DNA of 64,000 nucleotides from Cryptomeria japonica. Taxonomy: Eukaryota > Streptophyta > Pinopsida > Cupressales > Cupressaceae. The translations under genes were made by a program, and so were the position numbers. Under the pieces are notes generated by a model that made no database searches, had not been told where the DNA came from, and saw only the letters and a list, made by a program, of their open reading frames with translations. Where the stretch lies: positions 308,057,164 through 308,121,163 of the forward strand of contig NC_081414.1 in NCBI RefSeq assembly GCF_030272615.1, read 5' to 3'. This document shows, piece by piece, positions 36,476 to 48,729 of the stretch; position 1 is the stretch's first letter, and each line of letters opens with the position of its first letter.

Positions 36476-37945
36476 CTAGCTGCCATATGACTGCAAGTTC
36501 AACTTTTTGCAATCATGACTTCTATGGCCAAAACTACTACAACTCTGACAGATAACATTATTATTTATAGAAAGAACATTTTGTCTATTCCTAGATCTCA
36601 TTCTGCATTCATCTACCCTATAGGCATAACCCTTGCATGCAAAATAGGAACCGGAGAAGGGGGCCTTATTACTTACAAATCTATTCTGCCAAACATGAGG
36701 AGAGCTTACTGGTTTGGCATCTCCATGTCTACTTCTCCGGGGGTGGAACTTGGATTGTCCACGCTTTGCAGTTCTTCCATTTGATCCATTCTTCTCCCAC
36801 ACTTGCTTTGTCTTGTGGGTAGCAACATTTCTTTTTCTTCTACCGGTAGTCGGTCTTTTATGCTGTCTACTCATGTTCTTGCTTCTAGTGAAGTTTCCTT
36901 CTCCCATCTTTCCTTTTCCTTTGGGATCCGCATTGTTCCTCCTTCTTGCAACACTGATCTTCATCCTTAGCTTCATGTCTTTGTGGGAGACATTCTTGCT
37001 GGTGGAGCATTCACTGGCATCACTTCCTAGACCTCTAGTGTCCTTGGAATGTTTTTTCTTCTTCAATATTTTGTCCAAGGCATCACTGCTGCTATCAAAC
37101 CAAATTCTTACCTTGAGCTCATCTTGACATTTCTCAAGGTCCTTTCGAAGATTCTCCATTTCTCCTTCTAGTTGCTGATAATTATCCTTTGCCTCTATCT
37201 CAGATGCTAGATCTTTACACCTGTATTCCTTGGTGTCTTCTTGTTGATTCTTCAACTCTGAGATACATTTCTTAGATTCTTCAAGGCATTTGATTAACCA
37301 GTTTTGTTCGACAATAGCAACATTCTTGAACGTTTTATATTCTTTTCTAACTCTGTTGAGTTCATCAAGAGAACTCACCAGTTTTCCTTCAAGATCTACC
37401 TCTACTTCATCTTCTTCTTCATCTTCACTGTCACTTCCAAACACATCTTGTCGATGGGATTCATTTGCATGATCACTTTCAGATGTGTGCCTCTCATTCT
37501 CTGACTCTTGAGCCATGAAGAGGTGGGTTTCTTCTTCATCATTGCTGCAGCTGCTAACTGATCTAACTTCATCTGCAGACACATGTGACACACTTCTATT
37601 TTTTCTCTCACAAACCAGTTTTGCAGTGGTAGGCTCATTTCCATAGAGATTCTTCAATCTGTCCCATAAACTCTTTGTCGATTCGCATCTGTCCACCTGT
37701 GAGGAAACATCACCGGATAACCTGCTGAGTATAGCCTTCATAGCTTCATCATTACATTCATTTCTTCTTTCTACTTTAGGACCGATGGGAAGACTGACCG
37801 GTCTAGAGGGACCATTTACAACTGACATCCACACATCATACCCAAGGGAGGATAGGTAGACTTCCATCCTACAACTCCAAATAGAAAAGTTTGATTGATC
37901 AAACACCAAAGTAGGGGGTGACACTAAATAGACCATTGTGTTCAA
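36476..37945 (-). CDS. gag: Copia-type gag of element 3
   Basis: A 489-residue open frame whose start (MNTMVYLVSPPTLVFDQSNF) lies about 50 bp from the PBS. Residues 1-115 match the copia gag N-terminal domain: FSIWSCRMEVYLSSLGYDVW, then SRLSGDVSSQVDRCESTKSLWDRLKNLY. A deletion seems to follow, because the usual segment before VSHVSADEVRSVSSCSNDEE is short. Then comes an acidic stretch, a coiled coil (LNRVRKEYKTFKN to about residue 290), a basic region, a damaged knuckle CKGYAYRVDEC and an intact knuckle CQSCSSFGHRSHDC near residues 467-480. It would form particles and bind RNA. It is the longest undamaged frame in the window, and the only copia gag here that keeps its N-terminal domain. Confidence 0.75.
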   Translation of the reverse strand: MNTMVYLVSPPTLVFDQSNFSIWSCRMEVYLSSLGYDVWMSVVNGPSRPVSLPIGPKVERRNECNDEAMKAILSRLSGDVSSQVDRCESTKSLWDRLKNLYGNEPTTAKLVCERKNRSVSHVSADEVRSVSSCSNDEEETHLFMAQESENERHTSESDHANESHRQDVFGSDSEDEEEDEVEVDLEGKLVSSLDELNRVRKEYKTFKNVAIVEQNWLIKCLEESKKCISELKNQQEDTKEYRCKDLASEIEAKDNYQQLEGEMENLRKDLEKCQDELKVRIWFDSSSDALDKILKKKKHSKDTRGLGSDASECSTSKNVSHKDMKLRMKISVARRRNNADPKGKGKMGEGNFTRSKNMSRQHKRPTTGRRKRNVATHKTKQVWEKNGSNGRTAKRGQSKFHPRRSRHGDAKPVSSPHVWQNRFVSNKAPFSGSYFACKGYAYRVDECRMRSRNRQNVLSINNNVICQSCSSFGHRSHDCKKLNLQSYGS

Positions 37946-37993
37946 ATACTAGAATCTACCCAAGCTGGAGAAAGCTTATCAACTGGGAACCTA

Positions 37994-38006
37994 GGCTTTG
38001 ATACCA
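37994..38006 (-). other. Primer-binding site of element 3
   Basis: TGGTATCAAAGCC on the minus strand; one base differs from the usual TGGTATCAGAGCC initiator-tRNA-Met site. Confidence 0.8.
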
Positions 38007-38008
38007 AG

Positions 38009-40589
38009 TGTTGAACACAAGATGCCATTGAGAGGGGGGTGAATCAGTGGTTTCCAAACTTTACCCTTTTCTATCCTATGTGTATATACCGGTTAGCAGA
38101 ACTAACATAAAGCAAATATACCAATTAGATAGGAGGATGACACAAATGCAACCACACACAAAAGGAACATCACATAACATTGGATGTACGAGGAAAACCC
38201 AACATGGGAAAAACATCGGTGAGAAAAGTTATTGAAGTCTACTGCTCCAATCCAGCCTCACAATGAAACATTGGTTACAAAATTTAGGGAACCAACCCAA
38301 GGAGCACCACCCCTGATTTTAGGGCACCAACCTAAGGAGCACCAACCCCTGATTAAGGGCACCAACCTAAGGAGCACCAACCCCTGTACCAAGCTCCAAC
38401 TTAGTGATTACAATAGCATATATCAATACAAAAGTAATACCCTTGTTAAAAATAAACTTTGTAACTCTCACACATGTCTCTCCACCGGTTCACCTCTATT
38501 CAGGTCTCTGCCAGTTCTTTGCTCACCTTCTCTCTGCTGCAACCTTACTAGTTCAACCTCTGCTTCTTCTCTACCGGTACACTACTCTCTACTCACTACC
38601 GGTTCTCAGCTTGCCGGTTTAACTCTGCACTATTCTTTGGCTTGCCGGATCTCCTCAACCGCTTACACTGCATTGCAACTCATTGTCTGCCTTTCTACAA
38701 GTTCTAGCACTACCAGTTTACACCACTGCAACTCACTTTGTAGTTTATCGGTTTCTCTAACCTTGTCGGTTTTTCCTCTGGAAAATCCTCTCACCAATTG
38801 CACCTTCAACACTCAGTCTATGTGATCTTTTATGAGGTCTCTGGCTGGTTGGCTCTTTTATTTGTATTCACTTCACCGACATCACTCTCTTATGCAGCAA
38901 CAACAAATTTGGACTTTGATCTGCATATTTATACCAAGCCTTCCCGCCAAAATGATATTCAAACTTCTGGCGTGCTAGGGTTCCTTCATCCACCTCAAGG
39001 CAAACTAAATCCAATCAGATCTCTTTCCAGAGATTGACCACCTGCAATGGATCAAACAAACTCCGCCAATCCCGCTGCGTCCAGAACACATTTGCCATAT
39101 TTGGCAAACACAACAACCTGCACTTGTCAAACACCATGAAGAAATCACGCAAATAAATTCACCTACTTCGATCAATATCTAGACAGATTGCATTGATCAT
39201 GATGCCAATGAATCCGATCTCTGAGCTCAGATTTGTCTCGATCCACACCCTTCTGCTCTCGACCCGTGATTCATGCTATCGACATTAATATTGACCAATC
39301 ACCACCTACCTTACCGACAACACTTCACCGACCACAACATGCATGACACCTGTCTTCTGCATGTCATCTTTGTAGACATTCACCTCTGCTAAGTCTTTTG
39401 TGTCAGTACAGACAAGATCATCGACCAACCACACAATCGGGTTCATCTACCGATTCTCTTACTCGACTAGTTATACCCTAGCCGTTTTGCCTTCAAATCT
39501 GCACTTTGTTGATCTTCCAGTGGAACACCCCAATCGGTCATTACACTGCCAAGCCACCTCATGCACATCTTCATCAGATGGGATCCTTTCACTTCTACAC
39601 TTTTTATCACTCACCAGTGGACATCTATACCGGTAATATCTTCTGCATGTATACAGGTAACATACCATGCATACTGGTGGCACAAACCCCATCTGCATTC
39701 TGGCAACATTCTTAGTCTGCACCTGCTCACCATTGCCTTCTTCATCAAATAGACTGATTCTCCTATCAACTGGTTAGTCAAAGTGACAAACCTATCTTTC
39801 CTTCTCTGTACCAGCAACTCGTCATGTCTACCCTTATTGATCCGGTGCACATCTCTGATTTCATGCACCTAAGGCAACTTAGTGTTTCACCGATTCATCC
39901 AGTATGAGCCTTCAATCACCTACCTTTAACTCTTGGCAACCTATCCCAGAGAGATGTAATGCATTTCATGCATGTTAGGGGATAAGTTCCACTTATCGAT
40001 GGGAGTGGATCCTTGTCATCTCATTTTGCATCCGCCATTGCACTGATATGCCTTAGCTGACATTGAGCATATACATCTTCAATCAGGTACATGTGATCCG
40101 GTTGGGCACACTCACTTTCAGTCTTCTCTTCATCCTGTGGTATCTTCTTCATCCAATGAATGCATCTTTATCTGGTGGGAGTCTTGTTGTTTCACACCCA
40201 AATATCCAACGACATACCAGTTGGCACTTTTGCATTAGCTCACCCTGCTTTCTCACTTTCCGGTTGGAAACAATGCACTGCCAACATACCACTTACCGGT
40301 TGTTATAACATACCGGTCTCCAATACACGTCTTCATCACAAGTCAACACTAACTTGTGTACCGGTGACTCCAATACATGTTTTCATTACAAGTCAACACT
40401 AACTTGTGTACCAGTGACTCCAATGACCATTATGCTGGATGACATTCTCTTCCTTACCGATGACCTGCTATGCTAGTTGACATCAATGACACCATTTCTG
40501 GTATGCATCAATGACAACACTGCTCATCAACCTCCCATACCGGTTGCCATCCTATATCGGTTGACATCAATGACAACACAATGCCAACA
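38009..40589 (-). mobile_element. 5' LTR of element 3
   Basis: 2581 bp, 149 bp longer than its partner. At 38285-38395 a ~37-bp unit (AGGGCACCAACCTAAGGAGC...) is present three times against one in the other LTR. At about 40310-40430 a ~59-bp segment (TCAACACTAACTTGTGTACC...) is doubled. TATA box at 38926-38935. Confidence 0.9.
38285..38395. repeat. 37-bp tandem repeat, three copies, in one LTR only
   Basis: Three copies of CACCAACC(T/C)AAGGAGCACC with spacer TGATT, versus one copy at 32546-32590 in the partner LTR. It expanded after the two LTRs began to diverge, or contracted in the other. Confidence 0.85.
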
Positions 40590-40594
40590 AGTCC

Positions 40595-42860
40595 ATGCTG
40601 ATCTATTTATGTTACTGAACTCATTTAGATATCTAGCAAATTTTGAATTAAATAATTTATTATTTCTAGATATTCTATGTAGAGTGTGAGTTATTTTTAT
40701 TTACAATTACATGCATACAATAGAGTCAAAAAGTGCATACTTAGCACTTGTTCCCTTGTTTATGAATATGAGTTCTAACCATCCTCAACCATTTTGAGCA
40801 CCAATTAATATTTGAACTAGTTCTTCATACCCAAATTGAGCCTAGATCGCATCTACATGTGCCAACTCATTCTTGACCATTTATTCATCTTTAATCCTAG
40901 GTCATCATGCTCTTGTCCTTTGAAGACGATTGTGGTGACAACCCTCAAATTCAAAATTTATGTTTCTTAACCAAGCACTTCCCTTTTCACAATCCCTAAA
41001 TTGATCTTACCTCCAATAATTAGAAACTAGTGGAATTGATTTATAAAAGAAGTTTTAATAAGAATGGAAGCACAACCAAACATCTAGGAGTAACATATAA
41101 AGTAAGCTTCCATTATCACACGTCCATTGCAACACACACTTATCTTCTAAAGTAATTAGAAATTCACACACTTCAAGCATGCCCAACTTTAATTGTTAAG
41201 ACAAACTAAGGATTTGACTAAGAAAGATTGGCTAAAAAACCACTAGATCCTTCTTTCCACAAGTTTCAAGTTGCAAGTTTTGGCTCTAGAATTTATAGAG
41301 GACATTATCATGTAGAATAGGATGCTAACACTTGGGCTTGGATATGGCCATGTTGGTACTAGATTCCATATCAAGAGACAAATAAAATTGTTGGCACAAA
41401 GATGGGACTACACTAGATGAGACATTAGCATATGGAGTATTATGTCTAGTAGTCTTGCCATAAAGTAGAGAATTCTTAATATGAACCCGACAAAAGTTTT
41501 GCTTGTCTTCTCTTTTGTCATGTGCATTTCCTCTATTGCTAAATCAAATACACTTTATATCCCTTCTCCTTTTCCTTTACATATTTCCATTTCTAATTTA
41601 ACCTCAAGTTTGTGCTTTTTTTATTTATAAAATCTAAAAGTTGTTTAGTCTATTACTTATTTTTATAAAGCTAGATTCAAAATAAAAGAATACAACGTCA
41701 TATTTAAAAGTAAAACATTATTAGCATTCTTGTTTCCTTTTCATTAATAAATAATATTAATAGTAAAATTAAAAGAAAACTCTAAATGCTACGTACATTA
41801 AGTGGATTACAACATGATCATAATCACACATCTAAATCAAAAGTATGAAAAACCAGTCCATCAAAATCACTTAAAAGTTGAACTTGATAGACTCCAAAAA
41901 TTTTAACCTCTGTAAATATTAGAATAGCCATCATCCCTACTAATTAATATACAACCCTTATATTATTTACCAACTATCATTAGTTAATAAGTAATAATAA
42001 TAAAAAATACTAAAGGAAAATCCAAAATGGGATTGTGCAAGCCAAGTATAAAAGTACTCAATAATATTTTAATATTTATCCTTTGAAAAAGGAAGTAATA
42101 ATTTACAATCAAAATAATTAACTCAATAAATGTGCAACGTATTTTATTTGGATAATATTTTAACCATAGTTAAAAAGCTTTATCCATAAAAGGCCGGGTC
42201 AACACGAGGGTTTGGTCGGAACGAATTATTCTATTATTATTATTATTATTTAAAAAGGAAAATCCCCCTCCCAAGATGTATCTATCAAACTTGTCAAACT
42301 CAATGTGATGACAAATTAATTCCTTTTCGTGATTTATAATTTAATTTAATGTCTTTTTGTAGAATTTCAGCGGAGTGTGAGACACACCCTTTTGATTGCA
42401 ACATAGTTGACTTTATATCAAGGGGGCCCCAACCGGTTTTGGTGGTTTTCTTTTGGATACCCATGTCATTTCTAAGGAGTTGTTCTTAGTGATAAAGTTG
42501 TATGAAAGTAGGGTTCATTTTTTATTTTTTTTATCCACTTACATACAGGGATGCATATTCTTACCTATCTTTTTTTTCTTCTTATTTATATTCCTTTTTT
42601 ATATATTTCTCACATTTATCTAAGTATCTATTTTCATTTAGTCGTTTGTCACTTAGATTTGACTGTTATGTCATTCTAGGACAAGTTTGCGATTGTGTGG
42701 CAACCCTTGAGTTGTAAACTTGTCCCTTTCTAGTTTAAAATTCAAAATTCGAATTTGATTGATTGAACCCCTCTTTCACCCTTCTACCTTGCATTGATTG
42801 AACACACATTTGACACAATTTGGTGCTATGAATTTAAAGACATTCAATACATTTATTCTA
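40595..42860. other. A+T-rich spacer, no recognised gene
   Basis: No coding domain, LTR or RNA gene was recognised. A short (ATT)n run is at 42232-42250. A short open frame at 42502-42717 is hydrophobic and pyrimidine-rich in its coding strand, with no sign of selection. Confidence 0.5.
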
Positions 42861-42864
42861 GACA

Positions 42865-43016
42865 AGAATCAAGTGTTCATCTCTTAATCAAGCATTCTAG
42901 AACATTGAAGTAGTTAATAGCATTCTAGAGCATTCTCAATCACAAGACAATAATCAAGTACAATCAAGTGTTCATCTCCTAATCAAACATTCTAGAGCGT
43001 TGAAGTAATCAATAGT
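42865..43016. repeat. Diverged ~95-bp tandem duplication
   Basis: AATCAAGTGTTCATCTC followed by TAATCAA(G/A)CATTCTAGA and TTGAAGTA(G/A)T(T/C)AATAG occurs at about 42869-42928 and again at 42963-43016, next to a LINE-like 3' tail. Confidence 0.8.
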
Positions 43017-43251
43017 TTTGATTAAGTAAAAGCAGGTTTTTGAAAGGAACCCCGAACCTTTTACAAAGCAGGATATATCATAAGAACTAGAAAAATTCAT
43101 GCCTGATCACTTCAAAAACTAAAACAGATCCCAACCGAACAAAAAGGGATCACAACCCACATTACATAAAAAAACTAGAAAAAGACAGCATTCGGAAAGC
43201 AAAACGACAACAAAAAGACAGAAAACGAGACCACTGCCAAGACAAAGACAA
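43017..43251 (-). mobile_element. LINE-like 3' tail downstream of family B copy 1
   Basis: On the minus strand the end reads TTTGTAAAAGGTTCGGGGTT, then CCTTTCAAAAACC, then CTTTTACTTAATCAAAA, the same layout as the tails at 32200-32267 (plus strand) and 48730-48800 (minus strand). No target-site duplication was found. Confidence 0.5.
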
Positions 43252-45011
43252 CTATATACTTTTCATGATATCCTCAACATGGACAACCATCTGCTTCATG
43301 TTGTCCGCCGATGTCTTTAACTCCTCCAGCTCACGACCTTTGATGTCACCCTTGATCCTAGTATTGGCTCTGGTCCTCTTCTCATGACCTTTTTTGTCCG
43401 GCCGTTCCTTGTCAACATCCTTCTTAGTGTTGTTCTCAAATCTATTGATCAAGATGTTCATGTTATCCACCGAAGCTTTGAGGATCTGGAAGTTTTGTTC
43501 TGCAATCTTCTTAACAATGAGTTCCATCTTATCAATTCTGCTACCCAGATTGTTCATAGCGGTTTCCATCCCCTTCACCTCCTTGTTTTCTTCCATCTCT
43601 TTAACCTTTTTTTTAGTGGCAATAATTTTACCCACCTTGCTTTCAATGGCTTTCGCGTTATTAATTGCAACTGCCAATTCTTTAACATTTTCCGTCAGGG
43701 GTTTCTCACCAACCGTAGCTCTTTTGACAGTCATCATATCTTTCTTCAAGCTACCTATTTCCTTCACCATTGTACCAACGGTCTCACAAAAGCCCTTTAT
43801 AGTCGCATTTTCACCAACACAATCACTAAGCTTACCACTTTTGTCCTCTTGCTCCTCTTTTTGCATACCTTGGGTGTTCAAACCCTCAATGTTGCTTGTG
43901 ACCGGGTTCTCCTCCCCCTCCTTACCCTGTCCCTCATCTTTTTTATTCTCCTCTGTCTCCTCTTCAGAATCAATTAGGATTTGGCTAATATCTTTATTGC
44001 TTTCCTTGCTGGTCTTCTTCCTCTGCATTTTCTTTCCAGTAACTTTCCCTTTCTTTTTTTTAATAAATTTCCCTTCAAAGGATTCGGCCTCAGACTCCGA
44101 AATATCTGAATCCACCACAATCCTTTTCCTCTTAGCCTCGTTCCTACCTTTTTGGCTAGTCTCCTCTGAATCACCCTCAGTCTCTGAGTCAAAGTTAAAG
44201 CCACTGGCTTCACTCTCCATGTCCTCATCTCTTGCATATTTTCCTTTAATAGGTTTTTCGATGCTCCTCCCTTTAAGCACTTTATAGACAAGAGCCATAA
44301 GACCCTAGTGAAGGGCATGGTCACCTTTAGGATCTTTCTGAATCTCCTTGATAGTATGGTCCATGGAGCAAGCTACGTAATATGGCAGGCTCACCTTTTC
44401 CCCATGGCGGAAATGGTTGAGCAAAACAAAATGGTGACCATAGGCTCTAGTAAACCTACCATCCAAAGTAATATAGGTGATAGTAGCGAATAAAACAAAC
44501 CTCCATGGCCTGCATATCCATTTTGGGGAATGATAGGAATTGTCGACTTTCACCATCTTCTTCCTCTCATCATCCATGACAGGGAATTCGTCCGCTACTT
44601 TATCGAAGATGCCGTGGTCCCTATAAAATTTCATGCCCTCAGTTATCATCCCCGTAGCTTCAACAATAATATCCTCATCAACAGTCATCATCTGGGACTC
44701 GACCAAGATTTTAGCATTCTTCTAGTTCTTAATAAAATGTTTGGTAACCGTAGGATCTTTCCCACTAAGCCTTTCCATAAACACACTCAAACCCCCCTCC
44801 TGAAGGATATCCCACACTTCCCTGTTCTTCTTCCAATCCGAGCAAGAGGTAGGTTTGAGCCTTTTTTTATTTCCTCCCATTTTTCATTCGCTACCCTTGA
44901 ATTTCCTTCTTTCGACTCCAAATCTTCTTCTCTGGTTTCTGTGGATGCCCTAAAAAAAAGCCCAGAATCCATGCCAAACAATAATGAAAAGACACTTGAA
45001 TAAATACTCAT
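43252..45011 (-). pseudogene. Family B protein, copy 1 (unrecognised)
   Basis: Three minus-strand frames belong together: 44787-45011, 44305-44706 and 43252-44298. A single in-frame TAG (44305-44307) separates the last two; another stop is near 44735. The N-terminal part has VDEDIIVEATGMITEGMKFYRD and then TYITLDGRFTRAYGHHFVLL with NHFRHGEKVSLPYYVACSMD. The C-terminal 348 residues are acidic, then basic (KKKKGKVTGKKMQRKKTSK, a possible nuclear localisation signal), then coiled coil. Copy 2 at 49195-50990 aligns over the middle block. I do not recognise the family. It lies 43 bp downstream of the LINE RNase H (45055) and upstream of a LINE-like tail. It could be an extra LINE gene or a separate non-autonomous retroposon. 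Confidence 0.6.
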
Positions 45012-45054
45012 TACCTCCGTAATAACCTTGCTTCAAAATAAGAGGAGGAGGCAT

Positions 45055-46530
45055 TTAGAAATTATAGTTGATGGTGCTATGTAGCCTTGTTTGGATACAG
45101 TCCAGATCGAGTAGAGATTTCACTTCACGTGTGAGCTCACTCTCACCATAAGTAGTAATAATATCTTCTATTTGGCAAGCCAGGTTGGCAGCCCAGTCCG
45201 CGCATGAGTTTGCTTCCCTATACACATGTGTGAAAAAACACATTTCAAATTCCTCACTATTTTTCTTTGCCACTTTGATAGCATTGATTATTGACCAAGA
45301 AGGAGGGAACTTCTTATTCAAACGATTGATTATATTTAATGAATCTCCTTCGCACCAGACTCTAGTGTAATTGGCTTCCTTAGCCAGGACCATCCCATGG
45401 TATGTAGCCATAGCCTCAACTACACGATTTGTCTGATTTCCTATGGGTATACATTTTATAATTTTTCATTTTCCCCATTCATCCCTAAGGACCACCCCAC
45501 ATCATGCTATCCCAAGATTACCGTTTGATGCACCATCAAAGTTTATTTTCATACATCTCTTGGGCGGGCTTACCCATATCATTCCCTCTCTAGAATCATT
45601 CTCAAAGTGCTCACAACCTTTTAATCTTCACTTCTTGAAGATTGATTGATCATCTTTGTCTTGAGGATCATCAATACCACCTATTATATTCATATTTTCC
45701 ACTATATTTCTTTTAATTTTCTTAAACACAATTTGAGCCTTAGACACCTTCTCTTTCAAGACTCTTTCATTTCTCTCTTTCCATATACCCCAACACATAT
45801 GGGGTAAAGCTAATTTCCGCAACAAAGTAGTAAATTTGTTCCTTGAAGGATGATACCAAGAATTAAAAACCTCTTGAACTGACTCTGGGAAACTCCAACT
45901 GATTTTGAAATGATCCAGACATCTTCCCTAGACATCAACAGAAAAAGGGGAGTGAAAGAGCAGATGGTTGATGGTCTCCTCACTCTGCATGCAAAGAAAA
46001 CAAACACTAGGCATGCACACACCTCTTTTTTTGAGGTTCTCAATAGTTATAATTTTATCTTGAAGGGCTGTCCAGAAAAAAAAATATTAATCTTAGTGGT
46101 AAGGCCTTTCACCCAGGCCTTAGCCTAGCAAGGACTCTTCGTTTTAGAATACTTATGATAGTAAAGAGAAGCCACAATGAATTTACCATTTGCTGTGAGT
46201 TTCCAAATTAATTGATCTTCCTCTTCCACCACAACCATAGAGTTCATAATTTTGTTCAGACTTCCCAAGGACTGATCCACCTGAGATAAATCCTTCCACT
46301 GTCCATCTTGCCAATAATCACCCACCATTGATCCATATATTTCCTTGCATTGGTTCTGGAATCTTCTCTACTCTGGACTTTTAGTCAAAGGGGACTTGAG
46401 CAACCAGGAGCCTTCATAGAATTTGATAAGGTTCCCTTTCCCCATCTTCCATTTTGCACCGCTGACAATTAAATCTCTTGTTCTAGAGACATTTTTCTAG
46501 ATATTGGAGCCAATTGGGATATCTTAGGTC
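45055..46530 (-). pseudogene. C-terminal part of LINE ORF2: zinc-finger region and RNase H
   Basis: On the minus strand the order is VSGAKWKMGKGNLIKFYEGSW (~46480), VGDYWQDGQWKDLSQVDQ (~46325), a zf-RVT-like stretch with QSEETINHLLFHSPF and IWKERNERVLKEK (~45785), then RNase H: INFDGASNGNLGIA (~45550), NRVVEAMATYHGMVLAKEA, VWCEGDSLNIINRL and YREANSCADWAANLA. The RNase H acidic residues D-E-D-D are present. Such RNase H domains end ORF2 in some plant L1-type LINEs and remove the RNA template. Stops (for example near 45525 and 45450) make it a pseudogene. The RT and endonuclease are missing; the fragment is 5'-truncated at about 46530. Confidence 0.8.
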
Positions 46531-47395
46531 CATGCCTATTATTTTTTATCTTGTTCAATTTCTAGGGATTGATCTATGCAAAAACTCCTTCTGACATAAC
46601 AACAACCCTTAAAGTTATTCTTAATATTGTTGAATCCTTAAATATTTAGTAGAGTAGGTCACATATCAAGAAAAATTATATATATTATAGCATAAGACCA
46701 TTGATTACTAGGATGAATCTATAGTTCAAGCATATATTTTTTATTGTGACTTCATTGCAAACCTACAAAATTACCCTCTAACAAAGCAAAGATCCAACAC
46801 AAATTTCTAGGCAATTCACTAACAAAGAAACATTTGTTCTCAAGTTTGACATCAATCAACTTCTAGAATCTCATCTATTTGGTCACCATTCTTCAATTAT
46901 TGAGCTAAGCATCATCATCCATCTTATTTGAATTCCAAAGTAAATTGCTCAAATTACTATTCCTCCACTATATTTAATTAATTTAGGTTGATTGCACTTA
47001 TTTTGGTTTCATTGACTTAATTGACCTAGATAAACCCATAGGGTTCCATATTTTCCTTTTCATTTTGTAGAACTTGTCTAGTCCTTCACTTCCAAACCTT
47101 CTTGTTAGGGTTTTACATTATATTAAGGTTTTTAGGTCTACATTTTTCTCAGATTACACCCTCTTATTAGATTTGGTTGTCCTTTTAATTTTTTGTGCTT
47201 CATTGATATATCCCTTTCTATCAGGGTTTGTGTGCTTTAATTGTGATATCCTTTTCACCTATCTTACTCACCCTTGTCTACCACATCGTGGTTTCATTTT
47301 TATATTTGATAAACCATTGATAGATTTTCTTTTCCAATTTGAAATTGGGCATTTGAGCTTTATTTTTTCTTTGGTATGCTTAAGAGTGCCTACCT
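46531..47395. other. A+T-rich spacer
   Basis: No coding domain or repeat was recognised on either strand; short frames such as 47074-47397 show no conserved motif. Confidence 0.5.
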
Positions 47396-48115
47396 AAACC
47401 CTAGCATGACCCAAATCAATGAGAATGGAGTCTATTTTAATGCTAATATTGAGAACAATAACGAATGTTATTTGATGAGCATATGGATAATCAAGATTTT
47501 GTAAATGTGATGCGTAGTTTCACTATTGTAGATAATCATGCACAACTAGTGAATAAATCTCATGATATGGTTGTAAGTAAATTGTGAAAACTTGAGATTT
47601 TGCAAGTAGTTTTTGTTTATCTTACTTCTATAACGACATCATCCATTCCTACTCCCACATCTACTATAGACCACTCTTCCACTACCATTCCTCATGCCTA
47701 CAATCCCATGGCAACTAGTGTCCCATCATTTGGTACCTACCTCTTTTACACTTATCCTCCACCTTATTTCCTAGTACTTGAATATGCTCATTTCATGATA
47801 CCTACTACCCATGTGATGTACAACACTCCCACATCTCTTTCCTCCACTTCTACAAGACCTACTATTACCCCACCTAGCCAAGCCACTGCCATACCCCATA
47901 CCATATCTCATACCCTAAATGCCCTTAAGTATATTTCCTCTTTCATGCCCTTATCCCAAGTGATTACTTAATTTGCTCCTCTCACTTCCCATACCCCTCC
48001 TAGTGGTTTTTGTATAGTCATCATCCCTTCCTTTACCATAGATGCATTATTTGACAAATAGATCAAGTAGAAAAGAGTGGCAAAAATAAAAGTACTTTAT
48101 GCTAACAAATTCTTA
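47396..48115 (+). pseudogene. Possible decayed gag-like frame
   Basis: A plus-strand reading with several stops contains DEHMDNQDFVNVMRSFTIVD, a few aligned residues up to VVSKL-KLEILQ, then a Ser/Thr/Pro-rich stretch at 47600-47971. The layout (acidic helix, then low complexity) could fit a gag N-terminus, but no capsid or zinc-knuckle motif is visible. Chance open frame is the alternative. Confidence 0.25.
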
Positions 48116-48729
48116 TACTACCTCACATAAAGAAAAATCTTATTATTCAAATACAAAAATAAGAGACTTGTTGGACACAATCAATAAATGTTCTCTAAAT
48201 TGGAGTTTAAAGCTTAGTCTAAGTTAAAAATATAAAGAGAATGAAAGAATACCAAAATAAAAAAAGTAATTATAACAACCAAAACTTACTTTCAACTAGA
48301 AATGAATACATAGAGACAAATGAACTTGGCACTAGAGATGAAAGCTCATTGCATAGGATGCTATCACATAGCATGGATGTCCTTCACTAGTCTACTCAAA
48401 ATCTTCCAAAATGTTTCTTGCTTGATAAAGTATCTTTGACTCCACACATGGAGATGAGAAAAAATGTTGGGGCTATTTAGGGGCTAGCCTTAGTCAAATC
48501 CCCATTTTGGTCTTTTGACCTCCATAGAAAACCAAGAAGAAAAAGATAAATGAAAGACTTTAAATCCTCATTGCATTAAGGATTAAAAGAAAATAGTAAG
48601 ACTATTCAACAATGATGTTAATCTTGGTCTAGGAGGAGAACCAACATTGCATGCAAATGAATTTGACAAAAACAATAAATAAATATATTCTTGTATAAAA
48701 GATTATTATATAATAAATAGAGAATGGAT
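48116..48729. other. A+T-rich spacer
   Basis: Nothing recognised apart from scattered A-rich runs. Confidence 0.5.

Larger units (their letters stand above)
32277..40589 (-). mobile_element. Non-autonomous copia-derived LTR element with a gag gene only (element 3)
   Basis: LTRs at 32277-34708 and 38009-40589 begin TGTTGAACACAAGAT and end AATGCCAACA. The flanks are AGTCC on both sides (32272-32276 and 40590-40594), a perfect target-site duplication. The PBS (37994-38006) is TGGTATCAAAGCC on the minus strand, a variant of the initiator-Met site, and a polypurine tract is at 34711-34722. The 3.3-kb interior has one long gag frame and no protease, integrase or RT. It was inserted exactly in the 3' target-site duplication of the retroposon at 30691-32267. 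Confidence 0.9.

Noticed and set aside
42502-42717. Small hydrophobic plus-strand frame in a spacer
   Set aside because: Composition explained by T-rich DNA; no motif, no supporting context.
43384-44287. Plus-strand frames of 197 and 297 residues
   Set aside because: Antisense shadows of the highly charged family B frame; Ser/Phe/Leu-rich composition mirrors Lys/Glu codons.
45012-46530. Host gene with an RNase H domain
   Set aside because: The domain is preceded by LINE zf-RVT-like sequence on the same strand and contains stops; it is a LINE remnant.
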